Source: Pseudolabrys sp. (lineage in GTDB: Bacteria > Pseudomonadota > Alphaproteobacteria > Rhizobiales > Xanthobacteraceae). Taken from it: a stretch of DNA of 64,000 bases. Positions 8,522 through 17,447 of this stretch are shown here, in pieces (positions within the stretch are counted from its first letter, which is position 1; the number at the start of each line of letters is the position of its first letter). The stretch spans positions 1 through 64,000 of the forward strand of contig JALHRB010000006.1 of NCBI GenBank assembly GCA_022841665.1, given 5' to 3'. A program made the position numbers and the translations under genes. The notes beneath the pieces were generated by a model. The model searched no databases and was not told the DNA's origin. It was given only the letters and a program-made list of their open reading frames with translations.

Positions 8522-8839
8522 ATGGCGCTGACACGGGATTTCAAAGACACGGTGAAGGCGCGCGCGGAACGCGATCCGAAATTCCGAGCGGCGTTGCTCA
8601 CGGAAGCGGTCGAGCAGATGCTTTCCGGCGATGTGGATACCGGCAAAGCCGTGCTGCGCGACTACATCAATGCGACCGTCGGCTTCGAGCGCCTTGCGCG
8701 CGAGACCGGCACGCCGGCGAAAAGCCTGATGCGCATGTTCGGCCCCAAGGGCAATCCGCGCGCCGACAACCTCTTTGCGGTGATCAGCAGGTTGCAGAAA
8801 GTGTCGGGGTTGCGTCTTGGCGTCGCTGTCGCGCGCTAG
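8522..8839 (+). CDS. Antitoxin, HTH DNA-binding protein of the HigBA/HI1420-like type
   Basis: A 105-residue antitoxin starting at an ATG preceded by GGAGG. It has FKDTVKARAERDPKFRAALL at the N-terminus, then TGKAVLRDYINATVGFERLA and a helix-turn-helix-like GTPAKSLMRMFGPKGNPRAD, the pattern of probable addiction-module antidote proteins that follow Gp49-like toxins. It is expected to neutralise the toxin and repress the cassette promoter. Because of the upstream frameshift its ATG is now in frame with the toxin reading frame (residue 109 of the fused frame). Confidence 0.85.
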   Translation: MALTRDFKDTVKARAERDPKFRAALLTEAVEQMLSGDVDTGKAVLRDYINATVGFERLARETGTPAKSLMRMFGPKGNPRADNLFAVISRLQKVSGLRLGVAVAR

Positions 8840-8849
8840 GCGGCTGCCG

Positions 8850-10012
<1,163 letters not shown>

Positions 10013-10277
10013 AAGGACGACGCGGTCGGCGACGCGGGACCTACAACCGACTGCTCTGCACTATGGCCACCCAAGGTGAAAAAACTGTTTATGGTCCGCT
10101 CGTCCAACTCGGCAAATTCTGCCTATTTCACCGGGGCTTAATGGAACCTGCACGGGCTGGGCGCGCGCGTCGAAACGCCCTGCCGCGCGTGCCAAAAAAG
10201 TGCGAAACATGCGCTTCTTTTTCGAAACCTGCGCGTTCACGTGCGGGTTAGGATCGTCTCGCGGAGAGTGACAAGAA

Positions 10278-11198
10278 ATGCGCTGGGAAGATTTCCGCCG
10301 CAGTGACAATGTCGAGGACGACCGCGACGGCGGCGGCGGTTTTGGCGGCGGCGGCTTCGGCCTGCCGATCGGCGGCGGCGGTCTCGGCATCGGCACCGTG
10401 ATCGTGCTCGGCCTCCTCGGCTGGGCGCTCGGCATCGATCCCTCGATGCTGATCCAGACCGCCGAGGTCGCGACCGGCGGCCGGTCGCAATACGAGCAGC
10501 CTTACCGCGAGAACACGACGCGCAGCGGCGGCGCGCCGACGGACCAGATGGGCCAATTCGTTGCCGCCGTGCTCGGCAACACCGAGGACGTCTGGAGCAA
10601 GATCTTCCAGGAGAGCGGCCAGCAGTACCGCCCGCCGCGCCTGCGGCTGTTCTCAGGCTCGGTGCAGGGCGGCTGCGGTTTCGCGCAATCGGCGATGGGG
10701 CCGTTCTACTGCCCGACCGACCGGCGCATTTATCTCGACACCTCGTTCTTCCGCGACATGCGGGCGCGGCTTCGCGCCTGCAGCGGCAAGGCCTGCGAAT
10801 TCGCCGAGGCCTACGTGATCGCGCACGAAGTCGGCCACCACGTGCAGAATCTGCTGGGCATTCTGCCGAAGGCGCGGCAGGCGCAGGGCGCCGCCGGCAG
10901 CAAGGCGGAAGCCAACCGTATCCAGGTGCGCGTCGAATTGCAGGCCGACTGCTTCGGCGGCGTCTGGGCCTATCACTCCAACCAGCGCTGGAAGTCGATC
11001 GAGCCCGGCGACGTGGAGGCGGCCTTGCAGACCGCGTCGGCCATCGGCGACGACCGCCTGCAGCAGCAGTCGCGCGGCTACGTGGTGCCGGACGCCTTCA
11101 CGCATGGCTCCTCCGCGCAGCGCCAGCGGTGGTTCACCATCGGCCTGAAACAGGGCAAGGTGTCGGCCTGCAACACGTTTTCGGCGGCGCAGCTATGA
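10278..11198 (+). CDS. Neutral zinc metallopeptidase, YpfJ/KPN_02809 family
   Basis: A 306-residue membrane-anchored protease-like protein. The N-terminus is a charged, glycine-rich stretch (about residues 15-35) followed by one hydrophobic segment (about 36-55: GLGIGTVIVLGLLGWALGI). The catalytic zinc motif HEVGHH is at 183-188, and an acidic third-ligand region (ELQADCFGGVWA) follows, as in the family. GGAGAG precedes the ATG. The peptidase activity is inferred from the motif; the target is unknown. Confidence 0.88.
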   Translation: MRWEDFRRSDNVEDDRDGGGGFGGGGFGLPIGGGGLGIGTVIVLGLLGWALGIDPSMLIQTAEVATGGRSQYEQPYRENTTRSGGAPTDQMGQFVAAVLGNTEDVWSKIFQESGQQYRPPRLRLFSGSVQGGCGFAQSAMGPFYCPTDRRIYLDTSFFRDMRARLRACSGKACEFAEAYVIAHEVGHHVQNLLGILPKARQAQGAAGSKAEANRIQVRVELQADCFGGVWAYHSNQRWKSIEPGDVEAALQTASAIGDDRLQQQSRGYVVPDAFTHGSSAQRQRWFTIGLKQGKVSACNTFSAAQL

Positions 11199-11206
11199 CG
11201 CGGTGC

Positions 11207-11353
11207 TTATCCCTCCCCCTGCAAGGGGGAGGGTGGCGAGCGCAGCGAGCCGGGTGGGGGTCCCAATCGAAACGGATCAGGTAAGCTGACCCCACCCCGC
11301 CCGGCTCGCAAAGAGCTTCACCGGGCGACCCTCCCCTTTCAGGGGAGGGATAA
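11207..11353. repeat. Intergenic palindromic repeat, family C, copy 1
   Basis: Begins TTATCCCTCCCC and ends GGGGAGGGATAA, with internal CGAGCGCAGCGAGCCGGGTG and its counterpart CCCGGCTCG. The termini form a long inverted pair. Further copies: 11997-12114, 26750-26900, 37675-37800. Its right edge lies 12 bases before the moaB ATG. Confidence 0.8.
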
Positions 11354-11365
11354 GAAAGGAAAGCT

Positions 11366-11929
11366 ATGCCGGGGATCGATCAATCCAAGCAGTTCGTGCC
11401 GCTCAAGATCGCCGTGCTGACGGTCTCCGACACGCGCGAACTGGCCGACGACAAGTCGGGCAACACCCTGGTGGAGCGCATCCGCGAGGCCGGCCACGTG
11501 GTGGCCGAGCGCGCGATCGTCAAGGACGACGTCGAGGCGATCCGCCAGCGCGTGAAGGCCTGGATCGCCGACAAGTTCATCGACGTCATCATCAGCACCG
11601 GCGGCACCGGCTTCACCGGCCGCGACGTCACGCCGGAAGCGGTCGAGCCATTGTTCGAGAAGAAGATGGACGGCTTCGGCGCGCTGTTTTTGATGGTGAG
11701 CTATCCCAAGATCGGCACCTCGGCGATCCAGACGCGCGCCACCGCCGGCGTCGCCAACGCGACCTACATCTTCTGCCTGCCGGGCTCGCCCGGCGCCTGC
11801 AAGGACGCCTGGGACGAGATCCTGGTGCACCAGCTCGACTACCGCTACCGGCCCTGCAATTTCGTGGAGATCTTGCCGCGGCTCGACGAGCACATGCGGC
11901 GGCCGAAGTCACGCACGCAATCAGGCTAA
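11366..11929 (+). CDS. moaB: Molybdenum cofactor biosynthesis protein B
   Basis: A 187-residue MoaB/MogA-fold protein of molybdopterin biosynthesis, the step that adenylylates molybdopterin before molybdenum insertion. Signature segments are KIAVLTVSDTRE, VDVIISTGGTGFTGRDV-like DVIISTGGTGFTGRD with TPEAVEPLF, and the late LPGSPGACKDAWDEIL. AAAGGA precedes the ATG. It is flanked on both sides by family C repeats and has no other moa gene next to it. Confidence 0.92.
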   Translation: MPGIDQSKQFVPLKIAVLTVSDTRELADDKSGNTLVERIREAGHVVAERAIVKDDVEAIRQRVKAWIADKFIDVIISTGGTGFTGRDVTPEAVEPLFEKKMDGFGALFLMVSYPKIGTSAIQTRATAGVANATYIFCLPGSPGACKDAWDEILVHQLDYRYRPCNFVEILPRLDEHMRRPKSRTQSG

Positions 11930-11996
11930 GTGGGAACCGGTTAGCCGCCCGGATTGCGTGCCAACAAAAATAGGCGCGACGGCTTAATCTTTCTTA

Positions 11997-12114
11997 CCTC
12001 CCCCTGAAAGGGGGAGGTCGACGCGCGCAGCGCGTCGGGTGGGGGTCAATCTTCTCTCAATTCGCGCGCCGACTTGGACCCCCTCCCTGACCCTCCCCCT
12101 TTCAGGGGGAGGGG
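11997..12114. repeat. Intergenic palindromic repeat, family C, copy 2
   Basis: Begins CCTCCCCCTGAAAGGGGGAGG (itself a hairpin) and ends CCCCCTTTCAGGGGGAGGGG, with GCGCAGCGCGTCGGGTGGGG inside. It lies between the converging moaB and MarR-GNAT genes and could work as a terminator for both. Confidence 0.75.
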
Positions 12115-12137
12115 ACAAAGAGGCCGCGTAGCAAACA

Positions 12138-13064
12138 TCACAACTCCAAATCCCAGAACTCCGCCACCACGTCCTTGCCCCAGCTGTGTCGCTTTTCGCT
12201 CGAGGTCAGCGTGAACCCCGCCTTTTCATAAACGTGGCGCGCGGCGGTGAGCACGCTATGCGTCCACAGCGTGATCTTCTTGTAGCCGGCGGCGCGCGCG
12301 AAGCGGATGCATTCGTCCACCAGCCGTCGGCCCAGCCCCAGCCCGCGCCCCTTCGGATCGACCAGCAGCAGGCGGATGCGGGCGACTTCGTCTGAGTCCT
12401 TCACCAGCATCACGCAGCCGACATTCTCGCCGTCGAGCTCGGCGATCCAGCAGCGCTCGCATTTAGGATCGTTCTTGTTGGCGTAGTCGGCGACAATCTG
12501 CGCGCACAGGCCCTCGAACGGCTCGCCCCAGCCGTATTCCTGGCCGTAGCACTCGGCGTGGCGCGACACGATCCAGCCGAAGTCGCCGGCGCGCGGCGGC
12601 CGCAGCAGCGGCTGCGTGGGGGAGGGTTTGGCCTCGCCGTCGAGCAGCGTTTCGATCGTCGCCATGGCGGCGACCAGCCGCGCCTGGTCGGCTCCGGACA
12701 ACTTGCCGAGCATGTCGGCTACGTCCTGGTCGGAGCGGCTTTCCATGGGCGCGAACATCTTGCGCCCGCGCGCGGTGAGCGAAAGGTGGCTCTGGCGCGC
12801 GTCCTTGGCGGAGGTCTTGCGCGCGATCAGCCCGCGCTTCTCGAAATTGCGCAGCACGCGCGACAGGTAGCCGGCATCGAGCTCGAGATTGCGCGCGATG
12901 TCGCTCGCGGTCGGCCCGTCGCCGTGCGAAATCTCGTACAGCACGCGCATCTCGCCGAGCGAGTAGGGGCTGTCGAGATAGGTTTTGCGCAACACGCCGA
13001 TCTGCCGCGTGTAGAAGCGGTTGAAGCGGCGGATCGCCGCGACGCGTTGCCCTGCGGCCGCCAT
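12138..13064 (-). CDS. MarR family regulator fused to GNAT acetyltransferase
   Basis: A two-domain protein of 308 residues from the ATG at 13064 (a TTG at 13082 would add six). Residues 1-150 form a MarR winged helix (SLGEMRVLYEISHGDGPTAS, ELDAGYLSRVLRNFEKRGLI, then the wing SAKDARQSHLSLTARG). Residues 160-308 form a GNAT domain with the acetyl-CoA loop GRGLGLGRRLV and a late AARHVYEKAGF. Such fusions regulate transcription and acetylate an unknown substrate. A perfect 17-base palindrome lies just upstream, as expected for autoregulation. Confidence 0.88.
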   Translation of the reverse strand: MAAAGQRVAAIRRFNRFYTRQIGVLRKTYLDSPYSLGEMRVLYEISHGDGPTASDIARNLELDAGYLSRVLRNFEKRGLIARKTSAKDARQSHLSLTARGRKMFAPMESRSDQDVADMLGKLSGADQARLVAAMATIETLLDGEAKPSPTQPLLRPPRAGDFGWIVSRHAECYGQEYGWGEPFEGLCAQIVADYANKNDPKCERCWIAELDGENVGCVMLVKDSDEVARIRLLLVDPKGRGLGLGRRLVDECIRFARAAGYKKITLWTHSVLTAARHVYEKAGFTLTSSEKRHSWGKDVVAEFWDLEL

Positions 13065-13084
13065 GGCGGCAGAGTTGGCCAATT

Positions 13085-13101
13085 ACTTGACTTAGTCAAG
13101 T
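13085..13101. promoter_or_regulatory. Palindromic operator for the MarR-GNAT regulator
   Basis: ACTTGAC-TTA-GTCAAGT is a perfect inverted repeat with 7-base arms, about 20 bases upstream of the ATG of the MarR-GNAT gene. The size and symmetry suit a MarR-family dimer. It overlaps the stop codon (13096-13098) of the upstream glycosyltransferase gene, so the regulator promoter must lie partly within that gene. Confidence 0.75.
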
Positions 13102-13701
13102 ATCGTCTTGGCGGTCAGCGCGGCGGCGCGGCGGCGCGGCGCCGGCGGCCAGCATCGCGATGCGGCGGCGGCCGAGCTTCCTGAGCAGCGCGGCTTCGCT
13201 GTCGGCCCGGTCGGGGTGGCCGCCGAGCGTCTCGTACAAGCGCCGCGCGATCAGCAGGCCCTGCTCGGGACGGGCGCCGCCGCCGAGCGCGACCCGCAGG
13301 ATCGCCAGCACTTCCGAGAGGCCCGGCCGCAGCACGTCGCCGACCGCGGGTGGCCGGAAGACTCCCGCCTTGGCGGCCCCTTCCAGCATGTCGGCACTGG
13401 CGATGAAGCGCTCCGCCGCCGCGATCCAGCCGGGCTCCAGCACCGTGCCGACGCGCAGGAACAACAGCCAGGGCGAGCGCGCGCCCGCCGCCGCCGCCCG
13501 CAGCCGCTGCGCCAGCGGCGCGTCCGACGCCATGAAACGGCAGCCGGCGATATCGGCCACCTCGGCCGTGGCGTCGCGCGAGCCGGCGTCCGCCACGATC
13601 ACCTCGGCCACCAGGCCGGCGGTCGCGCCCGGCACCAGCGCGGCCAGCGTCGGTACCAAGGTGCGTTCCGATTCGTGGGTGGCGATGATGGCGGTGAGCA
13701 T
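13096..13701 (-). CDS. Glycosyltransferase family 2-like protein
   Basis: A 201-residue GT-A fold protein. The N-terminus MLTAIIATHESERTLVPTL and AEVIVADAGSRDATAEVAD match the nucleotide-sugar binding half of family 2 enzymes. The expected DxD is replaced by LFLRVGTVLEPGW, so catalysis is uncertain. The start at the internal ATG 13701 gives the canonical N-terminus; an upstream in-frame start adds eleven residues without a family match. It is shorter than usual and its 3' end overlaps the operator of the next gene. Confidence 0.7.
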   Translation of the reverse strand: MLTAIIATHESERTLVPTLAALVPGATAGLVAEVIVADAGSRDATAEVADIAGCRFMASDAPLAQRLRAAAAGARSPWLLFLRVGTVLEPGWIAAAERFIASADMLEGAAKAGVFRPPAVGDVLRPGLSEVLAILRVALGGGARPEQGLLIARRLYETLGGHPDRADSEAALLRKLGRRRIAMLAAGAAPPRRRADRQDDT

Positions 13702-13806
13702 GGAACCGTGGCGGGACGAATGAGGTTGCACCATATCATGTGGGCACCGAACCGACGCCCACGAGATGAAGGCAAAGATGCCTCATTTGTTGGCGTGTCA
13801 GAAAAT

Positions 13807-13821
13807 GTTCTTGTTATGTTC
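13807..13821 (+). promoter_or_regulatory. LexA-type SOS box upstream of the radical SAM gene
   Basis: GTTC-TTGTTAT-GTTC fits the alphaproteobacterial LexA motif GTTC-N7-GTTC exactly. It ends 25 bases before the ATG of the PA0069-family radical SAM gene, so a bound repressor would cover the promoter. It could also affect the divergent glycosyltransferase. The match to the consensus is seen; regulation by LexA is inferred. Confidence 0.65.
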
Positions 13822-13846
13822 TTGAACGAAAGATAGGGTCCCGGCC

Positions 13847-15013
13847 ATGGCTCGACACAACGCAGCCCAGAAACGCCCGCCGGCGGGTGAGCTGCCCTCC
13901 TCGCCGGCGGGCGCCTATGACGACGTCAGCGAGTTGCTCGGCGTCGTCGTCGACCATGAGCGCCGGCGCGGGCGCGGCGCGCAGAGCAACGCGGCCGGCC
14001 GCTACGAGCCGCTGGCGCGCGTCGCCTTCGACGACGGCTGGCGCTCGCTCGAGGAGCTGCCGCCGTTCAAGACCACGGTGCAGACCGATGCCACGCGCAA
14101 GATCGTCACGCGCAACGAGTCGCCCGACATCGGCTTCGACCGCTCGATCAATCCCTATCGCGGCTGCGAGCACGGCTGCGTCTACTGCTTCGCGCGCCCG
14201 ACGCACGCCTATCTCGGCCTCTCGCCGGGGCTCGACTTCGAATCCAAGCTGTTCGTGAAGCCGGAAGCGGCCGAGCTGCTCGAGCGCGAATTGTCGGCGC
14301 CCGGTTACAAGCCGGCGGTGATTGCCATCGGCACCAACACCGATCCGTACCAGCCGATCGAGCGCAAATACCAGGTGATGCGGCGCATCCTCGAAGTGCT
14401 CGACCGCGCCGGCCACCCCGTCGGCATCGTCACCAAGTCTGCGCTGGTGCTGCGCGACCTCGACATCCTCGCGCGCATGGCCGAGCGCAAGCTGGCCAAG
14501 GTCGCGCTGTCGGTGACCACGCTCGACGCCGAACTGGCGCGCAAGATGGAGCCGCGCGCGGCGACGCCGATGCGGCGGCTGGAGACATTGCGGCGATTGG
14601 CGCAGGCCGGCGTGCCGACGACCGTGATGGTGGCGCCGGTGATCCCCGCGCTCAACGACATGGAGATCGAGCGCATCCTCGAAGCCGCGCATACCGCCGG
14701 CGTGCGGGAAGCGGGCTACGTGCTGCTGCGGCTGCCGCTCGAAGTGCGCGACCTGTTCCGCGAATGGCTGATGGCGAACTATCCCGACCGCTATCGCCAC
14801 GTGATGCAGCTCGTGCGCGACATGCGCGGCGGCAAGGATTACGACTCGACCTGGGGCACGCGCATGAAGGGCACCGGGCCTTACGCCTGGATGATCGGGC
14901 GGCGCTTCGAACTCGCCTGCGAGAAGCTCGGCCTCAACGCCGCGCGCGTGAACCTCACCACCCAGCATTTCCGCGCGCCGAAGGCGGGCAGCGAGCAACT
15001 GAGCCTGTTTTAG
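13847..15013 (+). CDS. PA0069 family radical SAM protein (SplB-like)
   Basis: A 388-residue radical SAM enzyme related to spore photoproduct lyase. The 4Fe-4S cysteines are Cys107, Cys111 and Cys114 in YRGCEHGCVYCFARPTHAYL (C-x3-C-x2-C). The barrel continues with AIGTNTDPYQPIERKYQ and VGIVTKSALVLRDLDIL. The reaction is unknown; relation to SplB suggests nucleic acid repair. A LexA-type box at 13807-13821 supports a DNA damage role. The first 60 residues are an extension rich in Pro, Ala and Asp. Confidence 0.88.
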   Translation: MARHNAAQKRPPAGELPSSPAGAYDDVSELLGVVVDHERRRGRGAQSNAAGRYEPLARVAFDDGWRSLEELPPFKTTVQTDATRKIVTRNESPDIGFDRSINPYRGCEHGCVYCFARPTHAYLGLSPGLDFESKLFVKPEAAELLERELSAPGYKPAVIAIGTNTDPYQPIERKYQVMRRILEVLDRAGHPVGIVTKSALVLRDLDILARMAERKLAKVALSVTTLDAELARKMEPRAATPMRRLETLRRLAQAGVPTTVMVAPVIPALNDMEIERILEAAHTAGVREAGYVLLRLPLEVRDLFREWLMANYPDRYRHVMQLVRDMRGGKDYDSTWGTRMKGTGPYAWMIGRRFELACEKLGLNAARVNLTTQHFRAPKAGSEQLSLF

Positions 15014-15018
15014 GCGTT

Positions 15019-15105
15019 GTCATGGCCGGGCTTGACCCGGCCATCCCGCTTAGGCGGACACTGTGCCCTGATAGGCGAGGTCACCGGGACAAGCCCGGTG
15101 ACGAC
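15019..15105. repeat. Intergenic palindromic repeat, family B, copy 3
   Basis: Two consecutive hairpins: GGCCGGGCTTGACCCGGCC and CACCGGGACAAGCCCGGTG. The element starts with GTCATGG and ends with GGTGACGAC. It lies between the radical SAM gene and rnhB, where it could terminate transcription. Confidence 0.7.
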
Positions 15106-15188
15106 AAAGCCTTGGTGGACATCCCCGTAGTCCACAGCGGCCCCGAGTTTCGTTGACTTCACCGCCCCTGCCGCGCACTCATCGCGGC

Positions 15189-15893
15189 ATGGCCAAGAAC
15201 GCCAAGCCCACCCCGCGCCTGCCGCTGAAGGAACCGGTGCTGCGCCCGAGCTTCCGGCGCGAGCGGCGTCACTTCAAGAGCGGCGTCTGGCCGATCGCCG
15301 GCTGCGACGAGGCGGGCAGGGGACCGCTCGCCGGCCCGGTGGTGGCGGCCGCCGTGGTGCTCGATCCCGAGCGCATCCCGCGCGGCCTCAACGACTCCAA
15401 GAAGCTCGACGCGCAAGCGCGCGAGAAGCTCTACGAGAAGATCTGCGCCAGCGCGCAGGTGGCGGTCGCCTTCGGCTCGGTCGAGCGCGTCGACCGCGAC
15501 AACATCCTGCGCGCCTCGCTGTGGGCGCTGGCGCGCGCCGTGAAGGCTTTGCCGGTCAGGCCGAAGCTCGTTTACGTCGACGGCAACATGAAGATCGATT
15601 GCGGCTGCGATTGCGAGGCCGTGGTCTCGGGCGACGCGCTGGTCATGTCGATCGCGGCCGCCTCCATCGTCGCCAAGGTCACGCGCGACCGGCTGATGAC
15701 GCGGCTCGGCCTGGCGCATCCCGGCTACGGCTTCGAGCGCCACATGGGCTACAGCGTGCCGGAGCATTTTTCGGCGCTGGCCAGGCTGGGGCCGACCATC
15801 CACCATCGCAGGTCGTTTGCCCCCGTGGCGGCCAAGCTGGCCGCGCTCGGGAGCGTGTCGGACGAGGTGGTCGCCGAGTTGTTGCCTCTTTAG
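15189..15893 (+). CDS. rnhB: Ribonuclease HII
   Basis: RNase HII removes ribonucleotides and RNA primers from DNA. The 234-residue protein shows the active-site segment [19 protein letters not shown] (catalytic Asp and Glu), the second acidic residue in [10 protein letters not shown] and [14 protein letters not shown] with its helix. The first 35 residues are a basic extension. The ATG at 15189 is chosen because an upstream TTG start adds only non-family residues; neither has a strong ribosome site. Confidence 0.93.
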   Translation: MAKNAKPTPRLPLKEPVLRPSFRRERRHFKSGVWPIAGCDEAGRGPLAGPVVAAAVVLDPERIPRGLNDSKKLDAQAREKLYEKICASAQVAVAFGSVERVDRDNILRASLWALARAVKALPVRPKLVYVDGNMKIDCGCDCEAVVSGDALVMSIAAASIVAKVTRDRLMTRLGLAHPGYGFERHMGYSVPEHFSALARLGPTIHHRRSFAPVAAKLAALGSVSDEVVAELLPL

Positions 15894-15942
15894 GCGGCGA
15901 GCTTTATTCCTCCTCGCCGGGCTGTCGCCTTGTCTGGGGCCG

Positions 15943-17442
15943 ATGCATTACGTCTCCCTGCTCATTGAATTCCTGCGCGGCCGCCCGGCGGTCGTGTTCT
16001 GGGCCATCGCGCTGACGCAAGGCGTGCTGTGGACTTTGGTGCCGGCGCTTTTCTACAGCGCCCCTCCGGGGGAGGTGCCGCTGTTGCTCGCAATCGGCCA
16101 CGAATTCGTGCTCGGCAGCTATCTCGGGCCGCCGCTCGCCTTCTGGCTCGGTGAGATCGCCTTTCGGCTCGGCGGCATGTTCGGGCTCTACGCGCTGGCG
16201 CAAGCCTGCATCGTCGTCGCCTACTGGGCGGTGTTCTCGCTCGGCCGCCGCATCGTCGGCACGCGCCACGCCGTGCTCGGCGTGCTGCTGATGGTCGGCA
16301 TCTCCGCCTTCACGGTGCCGAGCCCGAATTTCGGGCCCTCGATCCTGGCGGCGCCGTTCTGGGCGCTGGCGCTGCTGCACTACTGGCGCGCGGTCGGCGA
16401 GAACGACCGCGGCTATTGGTTCCTGCTGGCGCTCGACCTCGGCCTGCTGCTGCTGTCGAGCTATGTCGGCGTGATCCTGCTCGTGTTGTTGATGTTGTTC
16501 ACGCTGGCGATGCCACGCGGCCGCCGCGCGCTCAAGCATGTCGAGCCGTGGATCGGGCTCATGCTGTTCGCCATCGTCGTGTTTCCGCACGCCGCCTGGT
16601 TGTGCAAGATGTACGAGATGGTACTCGCCGGCCTCAACGACGGCATCGCCGCCCGCCTGTCGCCCGGCGCGTGGCTGGCGCTCACGGTGGTACTCACGCA
16701 TCTCGGCCTGCTGCTGCTGGTCGTGCTCGCCAGCGGCTGGCCGCGCAAGCGGCATGAGCGCGCGCCGGAGATCGACCGCAATCCGGTCGAGAACTACGCG
16801 CGCATCTACGTCTATTTTTTCGCGCTGGCGCCGGCGCTCATCGCCATCGTCATTGCCTTTGCCGGCAACCGGCTCGGCCCGCTCGAGCGCATCGCGCCTT
16901 TGGTCGTACTGTCGGGACTTGCGGTGGTGCTCGCCGCCGGCGAGCGCGTGATGCTCTATCGCGAGCGGCTGGTGTCGTCGGCCTGGCTCGGCTTATTGCT
17001 CGCGCCGCCGGCGCTGGTCGTATTCGGCATTGTCTTTCTACCCTGGCTGGCGCGCACCGATCTGGCGATCGCGCAGCCCGCCAACGCACAGGGCCGCTTC
17101 TTCTCGGAGAGCTTCCAGCGCCGCACCGGCAAGCCGCTCACTTACGTCACCGGCGACATGCGGCTCGCGCCGCTGGTCGCGCTGGCGAGCCCGAGCCGTC
17201 CGCATGTCTATTTCGCCTGGGCGCCGGAGCGCAGCCCGTGGGCGAGCCCGGCCGACATCCGCGCGCAAGGCGGCGTGCTGGTGTGGCCCGCGACCGACAG
17301 CGCCGGCACCCCGCCGGCGGAGTTGAAGGCGCAATTCCCCGAGATGGTGCCGGAGGTGCCGCGCTCCTTCGCGCACGCGGTGCAGGGCTTCCTGCCGCTC
17401 ATCCGGCTCGGCTGGGCGGTGATAAGGCCGGCGCAACAGTAG
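15943..17442 (+). CDS. ArnT/PMT-like membrane glycosyltransferase (GT family 39/83-like)
   Basis: A 499-residue integral membrane protein with about ten hydrophobic helices, starting MHYVSLLIEFLRGRPAVVFW. The first extracytoplasmic loop (PALFYSAPPGEVPLLLAIGHE) and the LAPPLAFWL-like SYLGPPLAFWLGEIAFRL are reminiscent of undecaprenyl- or dolichyl-phosphate sugar transferases of the PMT_2 type. The soluble tail (about 375-499) is periplasmic. It would move a lipid-linked sugar onto an envelope acceptor; donor and acceptor are unknown. The start is the internal ATG 15943, placing it 49 bases after the rnhB stop. Confidence 0.72.
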   Translation: MHYVSLLIEFLRGRPAVVFWAIALTQGVLWTLVPALFYSAPPGEVPLLLAIGHEFVLGSYLGPPLAFWLGEIAFRLGGMFGLYALAQACIVVAYWAVFSLGRRIVGTRHAVLGVLLMVGISAFTVPSPNFGPSILAAPFWALALLHYWRAVGENDRGYWFLLALDLGLLLLSSYVGVILLVLLMLFTLAMPRGRRALKHVEPWIGLMLFAIVVFPHAAWLCKMYEMVLAGLNDGIAARLSPGAWLALTVVLTHLGLLLLVVLASGWPRKRHERAPEIDRNPVENYARIYVYFFALAPALIAIVIAFAGNRLGPLERIAPLVVLSGLAVVLAAGERVMLYRERLVSSAWLGLLLAPPALVVFGIVFLPWLARTDLAIAQPANAQGRFFSESFQRRTGKPLTYVTGDMRLAPLVALASPSRPHVYFAWAPERSPWASPADIRAQGGVLVWPATDSAGTPPAELKAQFPEMVPEVPRSFAHAVQGFLPLIRLGWAVIRPAQQ

Positions 17443-17447
17443 CGACG

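Noticed and set aside
10063-10251. A short frame in the gap between ccrM and the metallopeptidase gene
   Set aside because: Poor codon use, no ribosome site, and it fills a divergent promoter region.
12138-13082. TTG start for the MarR-GNAT gene
   Set aside because: The TTG is only three bases from the operator and adds six residues of no value; the ATG at 13064 is simpler, though not proven.
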